64,000 nt of DNA from CAZCZZ01 sp964503335 (GCA_964503335.1 CAZCZZ010000010.1:11726-75725), one strand, 5' to 3'; positions 36,131 to 44,945 are shown, counted from the first letter of the stretch. Notes: generated by a model not told the origin, from the letters alone. Translations and numbers: made by a program.

Positions 36131-37804
36131 ATGAGCGATGATCCGTCGAAGCCACGAGTCCTTCATGACTTGCGAGAGCTTGCGTTCCCAGCTCCTCCAA
36201 AGGAGACACGGACACAGCAGCCTGTCCGAGAGGTTCCGCCGAGAAAGGTCACGGAATCTCCCACCACAATCTCGGGCGGCGATCCACACAATCCGAATGC
36301 TCACCGTTCGGATACCAAGGTGGCTGGATTGGAGTCTGAGTTGACACGTGTCAAGAAGGCCCTTGCAGACAATGAGGCGTGGAACAGGAAACTCAAGGAG
36401 GACAGCAAGGCACTCCTGCAGAAGAACCAGGATGCAATTGCACAGCTCGAGCGTGTACGCAGTGAACTGCAACGGGAGGAGCGCCGGCTGGAGGAAGTAC
36501 GCGCCGAAGCGAATCATATAGCCTCGGTCACGCCGGAGGCATCCCTTCGCAAGATTGACCAAGATATGGAGGCGGCCGCGGCACTTCTCGAGAGCGCGAG
36601 GGTTGAAACGGAGCGTATGCGCAAGGAGGCCGAAACCAATATCGCGAACGAGCGGGCAGAGCTGAGTACCCGCGAAGACGGACTGCGTAAGAAGGAGTTG
36701 GAACTTCAGCAAGTCCGGAAGCGACTGGGCGATGAACTCACCACGACCCAGGCGGAGCGCGATACAGCAATCAAGAGGGCTTCCTCGCTTCAGGGACAGA
36801 TCACGAAGCTGAAGAACGAGGCCGAGGAGATGTCTGAAGAGCAAGAGCGTCTGAAGGACAAGCTCGGCTCAGTCGCGAGGGAGCGACAACTGGCGAGGGA
36901 GGAGCTTCGCGAGGCACAGGAGAAGCTGGAGGAGAGCGCCAAGGCGATCGCTAAGCTGACGACGGCCAATGATCGGTACAGTAGTCGCATTGCAGCCGCG
37001 ATGGGGACTTTCATAGCACATAGTCCGCTCGTTTCGGAGTGGCTGATGGGTCTTGATGGGATGGGTGAAGGAGTCGACTGGACAAAGCTTGTAGTCACTC
37101 TTGGAAGTGATCCGATTCAGGAGTCGTGTCTCGACCGAATTCTGGAGGATCGGGATCATGAGGTGGCGGGTGTCGGACACAACAAGTCGGGCGTCATGAT
37201 CATCGGTCGTGAGGATTGGACGATGGATGATATCCAGCAGCAGATTGAAGCGAGGGAAGGGGACACACTGAGGATCTACTCCCAGGAGATGGCCATGATC
37301 GCACTGCTGACGGGTCATGATCCCTTCGATGCAGGGGACGAGGTTCTGCGCGAGTTCGGGGAGAGTCATCCCGCATTGAGCCGGCTGATGGACGATCCGT
37401 TCGAGTGGCCTTCCACGGGAAGTCGCACCTACGGAGACGTTGTGATCTCTGCGGATGAATGGCGACCGAACAGTCCTTTGACTGCGATGGGATACCATGT
37501 AGGCAAATCATCAAATCTCACAGAGGCGGAGCGGCGCAAGACATTGGAGACCATCTTTCGCGGGCGCTTGCAGTTCCCGCCGGGGTTCTCCGAATCGGAT
37601 AAGCGAGAGTGGGGAATTCCCTCATCGAGTGACCGCCTCCATCGAATCGCTGCTCACATCGCACAAGTCATAGGCCGATTCTCCCAGCAAGCGTATGCTG
37701 ACTACAGCGTAGCCGTCGAGGAGTGGCGTTCTGATCTGGCATGGTTGAAGCGAACGTTCTACCGTGGCACCCATCGCTTCCGCTGGCCAGACGTGAATAT
37801 GTGA
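36131..37804 (+). CDS. Coiled-coil protein with conserved-looking C-terminal domain
   Basis: 557 residues. After a Pro-rich N-terminus (1-60), residues about 65-295 form a long continuous coiled coil of Glu, Lys, Arg and Leu. The globular C-terminal part contains SPLTAMGYHVGKSSNLTEAE and WGIPSSSDRLHRIAAHIA, which look like a distinct conserved domain of defence-associated coiled-coil proteins, but I cannot name it. There is no transmembrane helix. It is the last gene of the long operon and ends 200 bp before the convergent nuclease-helicase gene. A scaffold role is plausible, not shown. Confidence 0.75.
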   Translation: MSDDPSKPRVLHDLRELAFPAPPKETRTQQPVREVPPRKVTESPTTISGGDPHNPNAHRSDTKVAGLESELTRVKKALADNEAWNRKLKEDSKALLQKNQDAIAQLERVRSELQREERRLEEVRAEANHIASVTPEASLRKIDQDMEAAAALLESARVETERMRKEAETNIANERAELSTREDGLRKKELELQQVRKRLGDELTTTQAERDTAIKRASSLQGQITKLKNEAEEMSEEQERLKDKLGSVARERQLAREELREAQEKLEESAKAIAKLTTANDRYSSRIAAAMGTFIAHSPLVSEWLMGLDGMGEGVDWTKLVVTLGSDPIQESCLDRILEDRDHEVAGVGHNKSGVMIIGREDWTMDDIQQQIEAREGDTLRIYSQEMAMIALLTGHDPFDAGDEVLREFGESHPALSRLMDDPFEWPSTGSRTYGDVVISADEWRPNSPLTAMGYHVGKSSNLTEAERRKTLETIFRGRLQFPPGFSESDKREWGIPSSSDRLHRIAAHIAQVIGRFSQQAYADYSVAVEEWRSDLAWLKRTFYRGTHRFRWPDVNM

Positions 37805-38005
37805 GGTCAGGGGCATTCCTTATGATGCTGACTTGCACAAAGATTTTCCTCAACAGCAGGGGTAGAGGGTGCGGTTGGTGGATTGCCATAGCTTCCAAAG
37901 CCTTTCGTGCGCCAGTCGAGGCGAAGCTGCGTGCTTCGAGTGCAGCGCGATCCCAAAGGCGTGGAGATTAGGGGCAAGCGGGCTCATCGCGAGCCTGCAT
38001 GGGCG

Positions 38006-40906
38006 TCAACTGATATTGGGCAACTGCTTTCCATAGTAATGGCAAAGTTTGACGACTTGCGCGTAAGGCAGTCGATCATTCAGGTCAAGAAATCGCTTCT
38101 CATTCATCAGGTCCTTGGTCAGTGCGCTCGCACGCAAGCCCAAATGGTTGGCCAAAGACCTGACGGTGATTCGAGCAGACTCAAGCTGATTGAAGGCCAC
38201 CAAATCGCGATTTCCAATTAGCCTGGTAAGTAGTTTCTCTGCAGCATCGGCATTTACCATGGCCGTCCCATCACCCCGCCAAGACTCGCCCGTCGAATCC
38301 AGAAACTCGGTGACGACGTCTTGCCGTAAGTGCATGAACAACGCGAGTTGACTCAACGAGATGCCAATCTGTATCCGTTTGTGAGGCGGCGGCGATGCGG
38401 GGTTCCATTGCTGGGTGCTAGCTTGTGGTGGATAGGGCGGTCGAACGACGGGCGCCGCTGTCTTGAGACTATTCATTTGAGCCTGCAAATCGGCCGCACT
38501 AAAGGATGGCGGCGGGACTGGAGCCGGCTGTTTCGGTGGTTGCGCCTTGTGCAGGTGATCGGCCTCCTTGAGCGCCTCGATCACGTAGGCCACGTTGACC
38601 CGGGTGTTTGCTTGGACCTTCTGAATCCCCTTTGCCGCCATCGTTCTGATCAGTTGGTCAACACGTTTGTCGAGCGCCTTGGCAACCTCCTCAAGTGAAG
38701 CGACGGAACCCAACAAATCCTTTTTGCTTTGCGCCGGTTTCGGTGCGGCAGGAATTGAAGGGGGGATTTCGGCGGGCGGGATTACTTCGGCGTTCTCCAT
38801 CTTCAGGGTAGCCACGACCGCGATCTCGGTCGGGGTCTCCGTCACCGCAGCTTCTGCCGGATGAGCGGGAGGGTTTATAGCGGTTGCCGCGGAGGTCAAT
38901 TCGCCGGCAGGTGCGGCGACCTTGATATCGGTCGGCAGAGCGGACGGTTCCGATTCCATGACATCAACGTAAGACGCGAAGGTTTCCACGTCCGGTGTCT
39001 CATTGAATTGAATCTTCCAGACCGTACCCGATGGGCTCTCCTGTACGGACTGCCGGGCTAGCTGTCGGAACATCAGGTCGAATTCTGTTGCTACGTCCTT
39101 CGCGATATCGGCCGGCAGAATGAAATAGAGAAATACGTTGGCCCGGCTGGCGGCAAGATACACCATGCGGCGCGCTTGCCACATCTCCGATCGTGCTCGC
39201 GCCAAATCTAGGGGCCATCGCTCCGATGCGGTGATCCAAGAGAACACCGCCGGAAGCCCTTCGATGACGACCACGGGAAACTCTTGTCCCTTCACATATT
39301 TATCCAGCAAATCAGCCGCGTCAGCACCGTGAACACTGTGGTAACTCCATTTCTGCAGATCCTCGTAGTTGAAATCAGAATCCTCTTCGGAAAAACGGAT
39401 CCACAAGACTTGGTCTTTGAGCAGCGGAAACTCTGACAGCTGCTGATGTGCGGCTTCAGCCGATGGGAACGCTGAGAGCATGTGGGACCAATTGTTCGCG
39501 GGATGCGCATCGTTGCGAGCGCTTAATATCCACTTACCCGGACCGTCTTGAAGAACCTCACCGAACCCGAACTCTCCCCTCAGCTCACTGGGCTTTGGCA
39601 ATATCTTGGGTCCGGCGTCGGCAAACCAGCGGAACAACAGGCCGAGGCTTCCGGCGTAAGCGGGAAATGGGTTTCGGTAATTGCGCGTCAGCTTTCGGGT
39701 GCAGAGACTGAAATCGATTCCGTCAATCATGCGCGTGGAATCCCGCGAGAGCCGCAGCTTCTGGTGCCTGTCGCAGGCAATGACCAAGTAGTTACCCGGG
39801 GACGAAGTGTGCCATTCACGCACCTTCTTTTCTCCATCCGGGCCTAAATCGTGAGCCTCATCGACGAGCAACACATTGCATTCAATCGTCGATATTTCAC
39901 TGAAGACGCGGAACTCTGGCTTAACTCGCCGATATTCATTATACGTATCAACTTCTCCGTATAAGTCCGTGAAACGCCCAAACATCTTCTTTAGCATTTC
40001 CTTTTGCTTTTCAGTGTGGGCAACAACCCAAACGCGGCGTTTGTCCAGAGGAGGGAGACCGACCCTCGTGGCGTCCTCTGTATAGGTTTGGAGGAACCTT
40101 GTTCCGTCACGCAGGGCGGCAACATAGCGGTCCGTGATCAAGACCATGGTTGAGTAGATCAGAAGAACACTTTTCCCCATGCCTGCTGAACCATTGATGG
40201 CCCAACGTTCGGGCTTGAAATCGAGATGCCGAAATATCTCGGAATCTATAAAGAAGCGACAGCGGCGAGCGTATTCGATGGCGTTGTAGACCTCGGGATG
40301 TCCCAGCACGGGGACCACCTGTCCCAAACGTATTCGACGGAGGATTTCAGACTGCTGCACGCGGAGCGCGTCGGCCTCTTTGAGCCTTTTGCGCATGAAT
40401 GTCTCGAACATGTCCGGGCTGACAAGCGAGAGATCAAAAGACGGCAAGGGTTGGCATGTCATTTCCCCCTTCTTGGCGTTCAACCCTTGAGCATGGGATG
40501 CGACAATAACCGCGTGTACCCGCACCTCGCCGTCCAACGGCTCAATGTTCGTCAAGAGCGCTGACCGCTGAGTGCCCAGTTGGTCCTTGATTGATTTCTC
40601 GCCGGTCTCGCGGTAATGGGCGAGCCACGGTCCTCCCGGGGTTACATTGCCATAGTTGCCGCGCGCGTCAGGGGCGCCTGTCACCTTGCAGGATTTGCAT
40701 TCGATGATAAGGATCGTGTGTCTCCGTCCGGTTTTGAGGTGTGCGATGAAATCAAGCTCGTTGGCCATGGCACTCCAATCCATGGCTGCATCTGCGCGGA
40801 AAACTGGGACGCCCGAAAGATAAGCATGAGGAAGGACGCGATCCAGCACGTCCGCGATCTGTTGTTCGAACTGTCGTCCGTTCCTGGTTGCATCAATCTG
40901 TGACAT
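38006..40906 (-). CDS. PD-(D/E)XK (NERD-like) nuclease plus SF1 helicase with IF2N-like C-terminal modules
   Basis: 966 residues from the ATG at 40906; the 31 codons upstream in the frame lack a better start. The N-terminal nuclease has LDFIAHL (Asp52) and IIECKS (Glu69, Lys71). Helicase motifs: NGSAGMGKSVLL (Lys245), LLVDEAHDLG, a TRNYRNPF-type motif IV, and LAASRANVFLY near the end. A 150-residue Pro/Ala-rich linker leads to three small helical modules: SLEEVAKALDKRVDQLIR, ISLSQLALFMHLRQDVVTEF and TVRSLANHLGLRASALTKDL. They resemble the IF2 N-terminal (IF2N) fold and are likely nucleic-acid binding. It is convergent with the long operon and has its own promoter. It is possibly a separate defence gene. 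Confidence 0.82.
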   Translation of the reverse strand: MSQIDATRNGRQFEQQIADVLDRVLPHAYLSGVPVFRADAAMDWSAMANELDFIAHLKTGRRHTILIIECKSCKVTGAPDARGNYGNVTPGGPWLAHYRETGEKSIKDQLGTQRSALLTNIEPLDGEVRVHAVIVASHAQGLNAKKGEMTCQPLPSFDLSLVSPDMFETFMRKRLKEADALRVQQSEILRRIRLGQVVPVLGHPEVYNAIEYARRCRFFIDSEIFRHLDFKPERWAINGSAGMGKSVLLIYSTMVLITDRYVAALRDGTRFLQTYTEDATRVGLPPLDKRRVWVVAHTEKQKEMLKKMFGRFTDLYGEVDTYNEYRRVKPEFRVFSEISTIECNVLLVDEAHDLGPDGEKKVREWHTSSPGNYLVIACDRHQKLRLSRDSTRMIDGIDFSLCTRKLTRNYRNPFPAYAGSLGLLFRWFADAGPKILPKPSELRGEFGFGEVLQDGPGKWILSARNDAHPANNWSHMLSAFPSAEAAHQQLSEFPLLKDQVLWIRFSEEDSDFNYEDLQKWSYHSVHGADAADLLDKYVKGQEFPVVVIEGLPAVFSWITASERWPLDLARARSEMWQARRMVYLAASRANVFLYFILPADIAKDVATEFDLMFRQLARQSVQESPSGTVWKIQFNETPDVETFASYVDVMESEPSALPTDIKVAAPAGELTSAATAINPPAHPAEAAVTETPTEIAVVATLKMENAEVIPPAEIPPSIPAAPKPAQSKKDLLGSVASLEEVAKALDKRVDQLIRTMAAKGIQKVQANTRVNVAYVIEALKEADHLHKAQPPKQPAPVPPPSFSAADLQAQMNSLKTAAPVVRPPYPPQASTQQWNPASPPPHKRIQIGISLSQLALFMHLRQDVVTEFLDSTGESWRGDGTAMVNADAAEKLLTRLIGNRDLVAFNQLESARITVRSLANHLGLRASALTKDLMNEKRFLDLNDRLPYAQVVKLCHYYGKQLPNIS

Positions 40907-41121
40907 GACAGTGCCTTGTTGGGGGCGAGACCCGCTTAATGAATGACGGGACCTTCTTTGAGTATGTCTTTCACCAAATACCCGACTTTGTCGAGCCATC
41001 CTCGGAGTTCTGATTCGTTTTGAATAGTTGCTGTAGGAAGCACGATCCGGATAGCGTCAGGCCGAGCTCATCCTGCATCATGGTTCTGCTGATGTGTGGT
41101 CTACTCGCAGAAAACGTCAGC

Positions 41122-41486
41122 CTAATCATGGGATCCTATCCATGCGTACTTCACGATGACGAATCCGGGCGGTTCGCCGGATTCGCCTTCCGGTATCCTG
41201 ACACTCGCATAGCGGTGTCCCGAGCCCGCAGCCGGAACGAATTCGCACTCATTGACCGCCGTAAATCGACCCTCGTCCCAGTCGAGAGACGCGAAGTGGC
41301 CCACTCTGTTGGTCGCGAAACGGATGGCAATGATCTCATCTTCCGTGCGCCAGTCGCCTTCCAGTAGATCTGGTCGATCGGCGACTCTGATACGGGAAAC
41401 GGTTCCTGCATCACAACTAGCGAGCATCCACACAAGGGCAGAAGGAGCGAGCTAAGTGGAAGCGCCGGTGTGTATCGCAAGATCAT
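41122..41486 (-). pseudogene. Small lipoprotein-like gene with apparent frameshift
   Basis: Reading from the ATG at 41486, one frame gives a signal-peptide-like start (MILRYTPALPLSSLLLPL). The following 100 codons look coding in another frame, starting with VWMLASCDAGTV, where LASC is a good lipobox. A one-base shift near 41433-41440 would join the two into one lipoprotein of about 120 residues. The downstream frame alone has a TAG just before and only a GTG start that would leave too short a signal. It is either a real frameshift mutation or a sequence error. No function recognised. Confidence 0.4.
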
Positions 41487-41525
41487 GGGCGGATGCTTAC
41501 CAGTGGCGGACGGGTGCTGATAGCT

Positions 41526-41551
41526 AAAAAAGGGGGCGTCCCCTCTTTTTT
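41526..41551. terminator. Bidirectional intrinsic terminator
   Basis: AAAAAAGGGGG, loop CGTC, then CCCTCTTTTTT (one G-U pair). The A/T runs make it work in both directions. It sits 4 bp after the stop of the - strand HTH gene. Confidence 0.8.
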
Positions 41552-41555
41552 AGAA

Positions 41556-41804
41556 CTACCGTGCGGCGACTTTCGTGCGAGCATGGTTTCGGGGAGCGAA
41601 CAGAACCTCGACGCGAACGTTCAGTGCTTGTGCAAGGTGTCTCACTTCCAAGTCCTTCACCTGTCGGCGTCCGCACTCTATGGCGGCAATTTGTTTGCTC
41701 GTCAGCGAATAGCCCCGCCGAGCCACGCGTGCCGCGAGATCCTCGATGGACACACCCGATCTGCATCGGACGCGTCGCACGGCGGGTCCCATCACGTTCT
41801 TCAT
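41556..41804 (-). CDS. XRE-family HTH regulator
   Basis: 82 residues from ATG 41804, whose start overlaps the stop of the previous HTH gene. The helix-turn-helix is clear: SIEDLAARVARRGYSLTSKQ, then IAAIECGRRQVKDLEVRHLA. This is a lambda Cro/CI-like DNA-binding domain with almost nothing else, so it is probably a dimeric repressor of the island backbone. An upstream extension of the frame (to 41927) overlaps the other HTH gene and is rejected. It is followed by a strong terminator. Confidence 0.8.
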   Translation of the reverse strand: MKNVMGPAVRRVRCRSGVSIEDLAARVARRGYSLTSKQIAAIECGRRQVKDLEVRHLAQALNVRVEVLFAPRNHARTKVAAR

Positions 41805-42046
41805 CGGTCGCTCCAGAGCCCCGATGCCCGGAGCGCGTCCGCAAGACGCACATTGCAGAGCCGAAAGAGATGAGCTGTCTGCAGGATGTCGACGCGTAGT
41901 TCGCACGACTCCATCTTGCTGACCCAAGTGCGACTGACGCCAAGGTGCCTGGCGACGTCAGCTTGGAGCAGGGATTCCTTCTTCCTTGATGACCTGAGAT
42001 GCGCGGTGAGTCGGTGGTAACGAGGGTCATGGATTGTCTTGGGCAA
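41801..42046 (-). CDS. XRE-family HTH regulator
   Basis: 81 residues. The start chosen is TTG at 42046, eight bases after GAGGAG; an ATG at 42145 would add 33 residues of poor composition lying over a hairpin. The DNA-binding helices are LLQADVARHLGVSRTWVSKM and ESCELRVDILQTAHLFRLC. It is co-translated with the second HTH gene (overlap at 41801-41804). Two tandem XRE proteins of this size usually form a repressor pair controlling mobile-element genes. Confidence 0.8.
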   Translation of the reverse strand: MPKTIHDPRYHRLTAHLRSSRKKESLLQADVARHLGVSRTWVSKMESCELRVDILQTAHLFRLCNVRLADALRASGLWSDR

Positions 42047-42091
42047 TTTGGGATTCTCCTCAAATTGGGGATGAAGTGGTCGAAAGGAATA

Positions 42092-42123
42092 CGCCCGCCC
42101 GCAGGTTTTCCCACGGACGGGCG
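42092..42123 (-). terminator. Intergenic hairpin upstream of the HTH pair
   Basis: CGCCCG and CGGGCG form the outer stem, with CCG/CGG and GG/CC inside and a TTTTC loop. It lies between the stop of the 133-residue gene and the TTG of the HTH gene. There is no long T-run, so it could be a processing or attenuation hairpin. Confidence 0.5.
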
Positions 42124-42141
42124 CAGTCTTTGGTGGTCTGA

Positions 42142-42543
42142 TCAAGCGGCGAACCGCTGGTCCGTATGCCGATTAGCCTCTCTCCATGCGGCCATCACCT
42201 CCGGGTGATTGCCGTATCGGGTCAGAAGCCATTCCTGGTCCTCGGCGCTGAGTTGCACGGTGTCGAGTGCGCATTGCGAGCGTGTTCCTAACCATTCTTC
42301 GGGCAGTCCCTGCCAGTCGTCCGTCTGGACGTGCTGAGCAAGGATCTCCCGGACCTGCCGACATAACCAGTCCTCGAACCCTTCGTCCTCATGGCAGTTC
42401 GCCACGAGGTGATCGAGGATCAGTGCGCCGGGGCTGCTCTCCCGCTGTTGACACACCCCGGATACGAACGGATCGGCGAATAGGAACTCCTCAAGGGATC
42501 TTTCCAGTCGTTCGGTGACGTTGGTCCGCTTGACGTACCTCAT
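42142..42543 (-). CDS. Unknown island protein following DUF932 gene
   Basis: 133 residues from ATG 42543, which overlaps the DUF932 stop (ATGA) and has GGAGGC upstream. Acidic, mainly helical, with no motif recognised. It contains SPGALILDHLVANCHEDEGF and ends with a Trp-rich helix (EWLLTRYGNHPEVMAAWREA). Translational coupling to DUF932 indicates a joint function. Confidence 0.65.
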   Translation of the reverse strand: MRYVKRTNVTERLERSLEEFLFADPFVSGVCQQRESSPGALILDHLVANCHEDEGFEDWLCRQVREILAQHVQTDDWQGLPEEWLGTRSQCALDTVQLSAEDQEWLLTRYGNHPEVMAAWREANRHTDQRFAA

Positions 42544-43289
42544 GCCGCCTCCTGGGCCAGCTGCAAGCCCACTTGCTCATCGCACACCGCATAGAGCGCC
42601 CTCGTCCGCTCCGGCAGTAGGTGCAGCTTGCCCTTGAGGACTTCAGTGCAGGCGTTGAACCAGCTCCAGGCGTTGCGCTGTTCGAAGGCGGCGTGACGAG
42701 GATGTCGCCATTCCTCCAACACGTCCGGGATCATTCGGGTCGTGATGGCGCCGGCGTCGAGCGCCTGGATCGTCAGGTCGTGCGCACGCGTGTTGTCCAT
42801 GTGCCAAGCCTTGTACCGCTCAATCCGCCGATCCTGGTCGAACCACTTGTGCACCAGCCGGCCCAGTGCGTCCTTTACCAGCGTCGGCAGATCCCGGAGG
42901 ATCATCGACGTGTGCTTGCGGCTGACTTCGATCTCACCGGAGAACGCGAGGTTGTCACACACAAAGACACTGCTGCCGGCCACGAGGCCAGCGGGCAGTG
43001 TCTTGTCATGACTGTTGCGCAAACCCAACACCCAGCTGTAGTCCGGGTTGTTGTGCCAGTTCTGGACCTGAAGGAGACCGAAGTACCGGCCGCCGTCATG
43101 GGTCAGGGCGTGCGCCTCGTTCACGACCGTCAGGTTGTGACTGGGGAGCGTCTCCTCGATCGATTCGAGGAACGCGCTGTGCGGGATCGGCTGCCACGTG
43201 TCGGTGGCGACCGGCGTCAGCACGAGGCCGAGCTCCGTGCGGGGTACCGCATGGGCGCCGCAGTGCAGGATCAAGTTGCATCGATTCAT
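42540..43289 (-). CDS. DUF932 domain protein
   Basis: 249 residues, ATG 43289 after AAAGGAGAAAGAG. The DUF932 signature is strong: RYFGLLQV, WVLGLRNSHDKTLPAGLVAG, SSVFVCDNLAFSGE and VSRKHTSMI. DUF932 proteins are common on phages, plasmids and integrative elements, with no established biochemical role. The neighbours (Cas4-like nuclease, DnaN-like clamp) suggest a function in DNA replication or recombination of the island. Confidence 0.85.
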   Translation of the reverse strand: MNRCNLILHCGAHAVPRTELGLVLTPVATDTWQPIPHSAFLESIEETLPSHNLTVVNEAHALTHDGGRYFGLLQVQNWHNNPDYSWVLGLRNSHDKTLPAGLVAGSSVFVCDNLAFSGEIEVSRKHTSMILRDLPTLVKDALGRLVHKWFDQDRRIERYKAWHMDNTRAHDLTIQALDAGAITTRMIPDVLEEWRHPRHAAFEQRNAWSWFNACTEVLKGKLHLLPERTRALYAVCDEQVGLQLAQEAA

Positions 43290-43313
43290 TCTCTTTCTCC
43301 TTTGTGTTGTTGA

Positions 43314-44135
43314 TTACGCTGCCACGCTGATCGTTCGACTTTGCTTCCTATGCCACGCCCGGCACGGTTCCCGGTGGGGACACCCGCTACAGGCGAAGCT
43401 CTGGTCGCTGGGGTAGAACACCTCGTGCTGGATGACCTTCTCGGCCTTCTCCACAAGGCACTCCAGCCTCTGGAAGTCGCTGCTCGTCCGGGTGGTGTTG
43501 TTGCGCTCGATGACCGGTGTCTTGTTCTTCACAGCCACGTCGAACCGGAACTGCGTGGCTTCCGCCGGATGCAGCTGCCGGTGGGCGTAGAGGTAGACCG
43601 TAGGTTGCAGGCTGCGATCTGCCTGATCCTTCGGCCAACGCCGTGCACTGGTCTTCCAGTCGATCAACGATCGGCCCGTCTGATCCTCGACTACGCAGTC
43701 GATCTCACCGATCAGCGGCCGGTCGCTGCTCCCGATGGGCACGGCGAACGTCTCATTCATCGAGATGACGCGCTCATTCGGGTCGAGCTGCTTCAGATAG
43801 GCGACCGCCAGTTCCGAACCCTGCTTCGCCAGATCATCGGGTGACAGCTCTTCGTCCTTCTCCAGGGGCGGACCATCCTTGCCCTCTCGCTCCCACAGGT
43901 CATGGAACAGGGCTCGGGTGTCCATCTCGGTCGGTAATTTGCTCTCCATGCGGTTCAGGGCGATGAACTCCATCACCCGGTGATAGACCGAGCCCATGGC
44001 GATGCTGATGGGTGTAAACGGGCGCGGTAACTTCTCGATCTTCTCGAAGTAGAACTGGAGCGAGCAGATGGAAAGCAGCTGGTTCAGGCTGCTGTACGAC
44101 CAGTGGGGCCGGTCGCGATAGGTGTTGAGGTTCAT
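43314..44135 (-). CDS. Cas4/RecB-like Fe-S PD-(D/E)XK nuclease
   Basis: 273 residues from ATG 44135, preceded by AAGGAG. YSSLNQLLSICSLQFYF supplies the first Cys; CSGCPHREPC near the end supplies the other three ligands of a 4Fe-4S cluster. The nuclease core is IGEIDCVVED (Asp) and SLIDWKTS (Asp and Lys), followed by the QxxxY-type helix LQPTVYLYAH. This is the architecture of Cas4 and phage RecB-like exonucleases. In this backbone it probably processes DNA ends for replication or recombination. There is no CRISPR nearby. Confidence 0.85.
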   Translation of the reverse strand: MNLNTYRDRPHWSYSSLNQLLSICSLQFYFEKIEKLPRPFTPISIAMGSVYHRVMEFIALNRMESKLPTEMDTRALFHDLWEREGKDGPPLEKDEELSPDDLAKQGSELAVAYLKQLDPNERVISMNETFAVPIGSSDRPLIGEIDCVVEDQTGRSLIDWKTSARRWPKDQADRSLQPTVYLYAHRQLHPAEATQFRFDVAVKNKTPVIERNNTTRTSSDFQRLECLVEKAEKVIQHEVFYPSDQSFACSGCPHREPCRAWHRKQSRTISVAA

Positions 44136-44162
44136 GGGTCTCCTTGTTCGGGTTGAAAGCGG

Positions 44163-44187
44163 GAGGGGCAGCCTGCGGCTGCCCCTC
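44163..44187 (-). terminator. Perfect 11-bp intergenic hairpin
   Basis: GAGGGGCAGCC, loop TGC, then GGCTGCCCCTC, sitting 7 bp after the 143-residue gene and before the Cas4-like gene. It has no long T-run on the - strand, so it may act as a partial terminator or RNA-stabilising hairpin. Confidence 0.55.
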
Positions 44188-44193
44188 GTTGCC

Positions 44194-44625
44194 TCAGGCC
44201 GCTGCCTTGAGGTCGTCCACCAGCGCACTGGCGGCTTTGCGGTCGAGCTCATACACCGAGCCCACGCGGAACTGCTTCTGGACGCGGGCGTTGATCTCGC
44301 TCAGGGTGATGCCCTTCGCCTTGGCGAGGTCGAGGACGTACTTCACCTGGCGGTTGGTCGCCTTCTCCCCGGTGTTGCGGCTGGGGCCCTGTCCACGGGC
44401 CGGGAGAACCCGCACGTCTTCGCGGTCCGGCTTGGCTGCCGTACCGTGCAACTCGGATTCCACGGCTTCCCGAACCAGGGCGAACGTCTCGTGGATCCTT
44501 GCCCGGATCTCCACGGACTCCAGCTTGTCACTCAGCTCGACCTCCATCGAGCAGTGGTACGACTGGCTGGAATACTCGCCCTCGGCGGGCACCTTCTTGC
44601 TGTAGGATGCGTTGAGTTTCAGCAT
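44194..44625 (-). CDS. Conserved-looking island protein
   Basis: 143 residues from ATG 44625, with TGAGGAA upstream. The N-terminal part (LNASYSKKVPAEGEYSSQSY and HCSMEVELSD) is a beta-strand-rich domain. A charged linker leads to a C-terminal helical module (NRQVKYVLDLAKAKGITLSE, then VYELDRKAASALVDDLK), a pattern often fused to single-strand DNA-related phage proteins. Exact function unknown. A 27-codon upstream extension of the frame overlaps the 73-residue gene and is rejected. Confidence 0.7.
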   Translation of the reverse strand: MLKLNASYSKKVPAEGEYSSQSYHCSMEVELSDKLESVEIRARIHETFALVREAVESELHGTAAKPDREDVRVLPARGQGPSRNTGEKATNRQVKYVLDLAKAKGITLSEINARVQKQFRVGSVYELDRKAASALVDDLKAAA

Positions 44626-44635
44626 GTGGGGTTCC

Positions 44636-44857
44636 TCAGGCGGCGACGGCCATGGCCATGGCTGGCGGTTGGCCTCCGGCCGGGCGGATGCGCTTGGCAT
44701 AGACATACTCGCTGGGCTCGATCCCGAAACCCGCCAACTGCTCGGCGATCATGGCGGCGTCGGACTTGCAGGGAGCTAGCACATCGATCGCGATGCGCCG
44801 GCCGGTGTCGTGGCGCTGGGCGTTACCCACAGCCAGTGTGACGTGATAGGCACACAT
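44636..44857 (-). CDS. Small unknown island protein
   Basis: 73 residues, ATG 44857 with a clear AAAGGAG ribosome site. Beta-alpha-beta-like sequence (YHVTLAVGNAQRH, then IAIDVLAPCKSDAAMIAEQL) with an Ala-rich C-terminus. No family recognised. It precedes the 143-residue gene by 10 bp, and a hairpin separates it from dnaN. Confidence 0.6.
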   Translation of the reverse strand: MCAYHVTLAVGNAQRHDTGRRIAIDVLAPCKSDAAMIAEQLAGFGIEPSEYVYAKRIRPAGGQPPAMAMAVAA

Positions 44858-44895
44858 GTTTGCTTCTCCTTTGTTGTTTTGGTTTCAGAAAGCAG

Positions 44896-44927
44896 AAGGG
44901 CCGCTCCCGGTGAAGAGAGCGGCCCTT
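44896..44927 (-). terminator. Perfect 11-bp hairpin downstream of the clamp gene
   Basis: AAGGGCCGCTC and GAGCGGCCCTT around a 10-nt loop, 19 bp after the DnaN-like stop. On the - strand it is followed by a pyrimidine-rich stretch with short T runs. Probable terminator or partial terminator. Confidence 0.65.
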
Positions 44928-44945
44928 GGTGGTGGTCTCGCGGTA

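Noticed and set aside
957..37804. BREX or Dpd (7-deazapurine) system
   Set aside because: No PglZ, BrxC or Lon-like gene and no DpdA transglycosylase seen; only single shared families (helicases, PLD).
43314..44135. CRISPR-Cas adaptation module suggested by the Cas4-like nuclease
   Set aside because: No Cas1/Cas2 and no repeat-spacer array anywhere in the window; the neighbours are phage/plasmid backbone genes.
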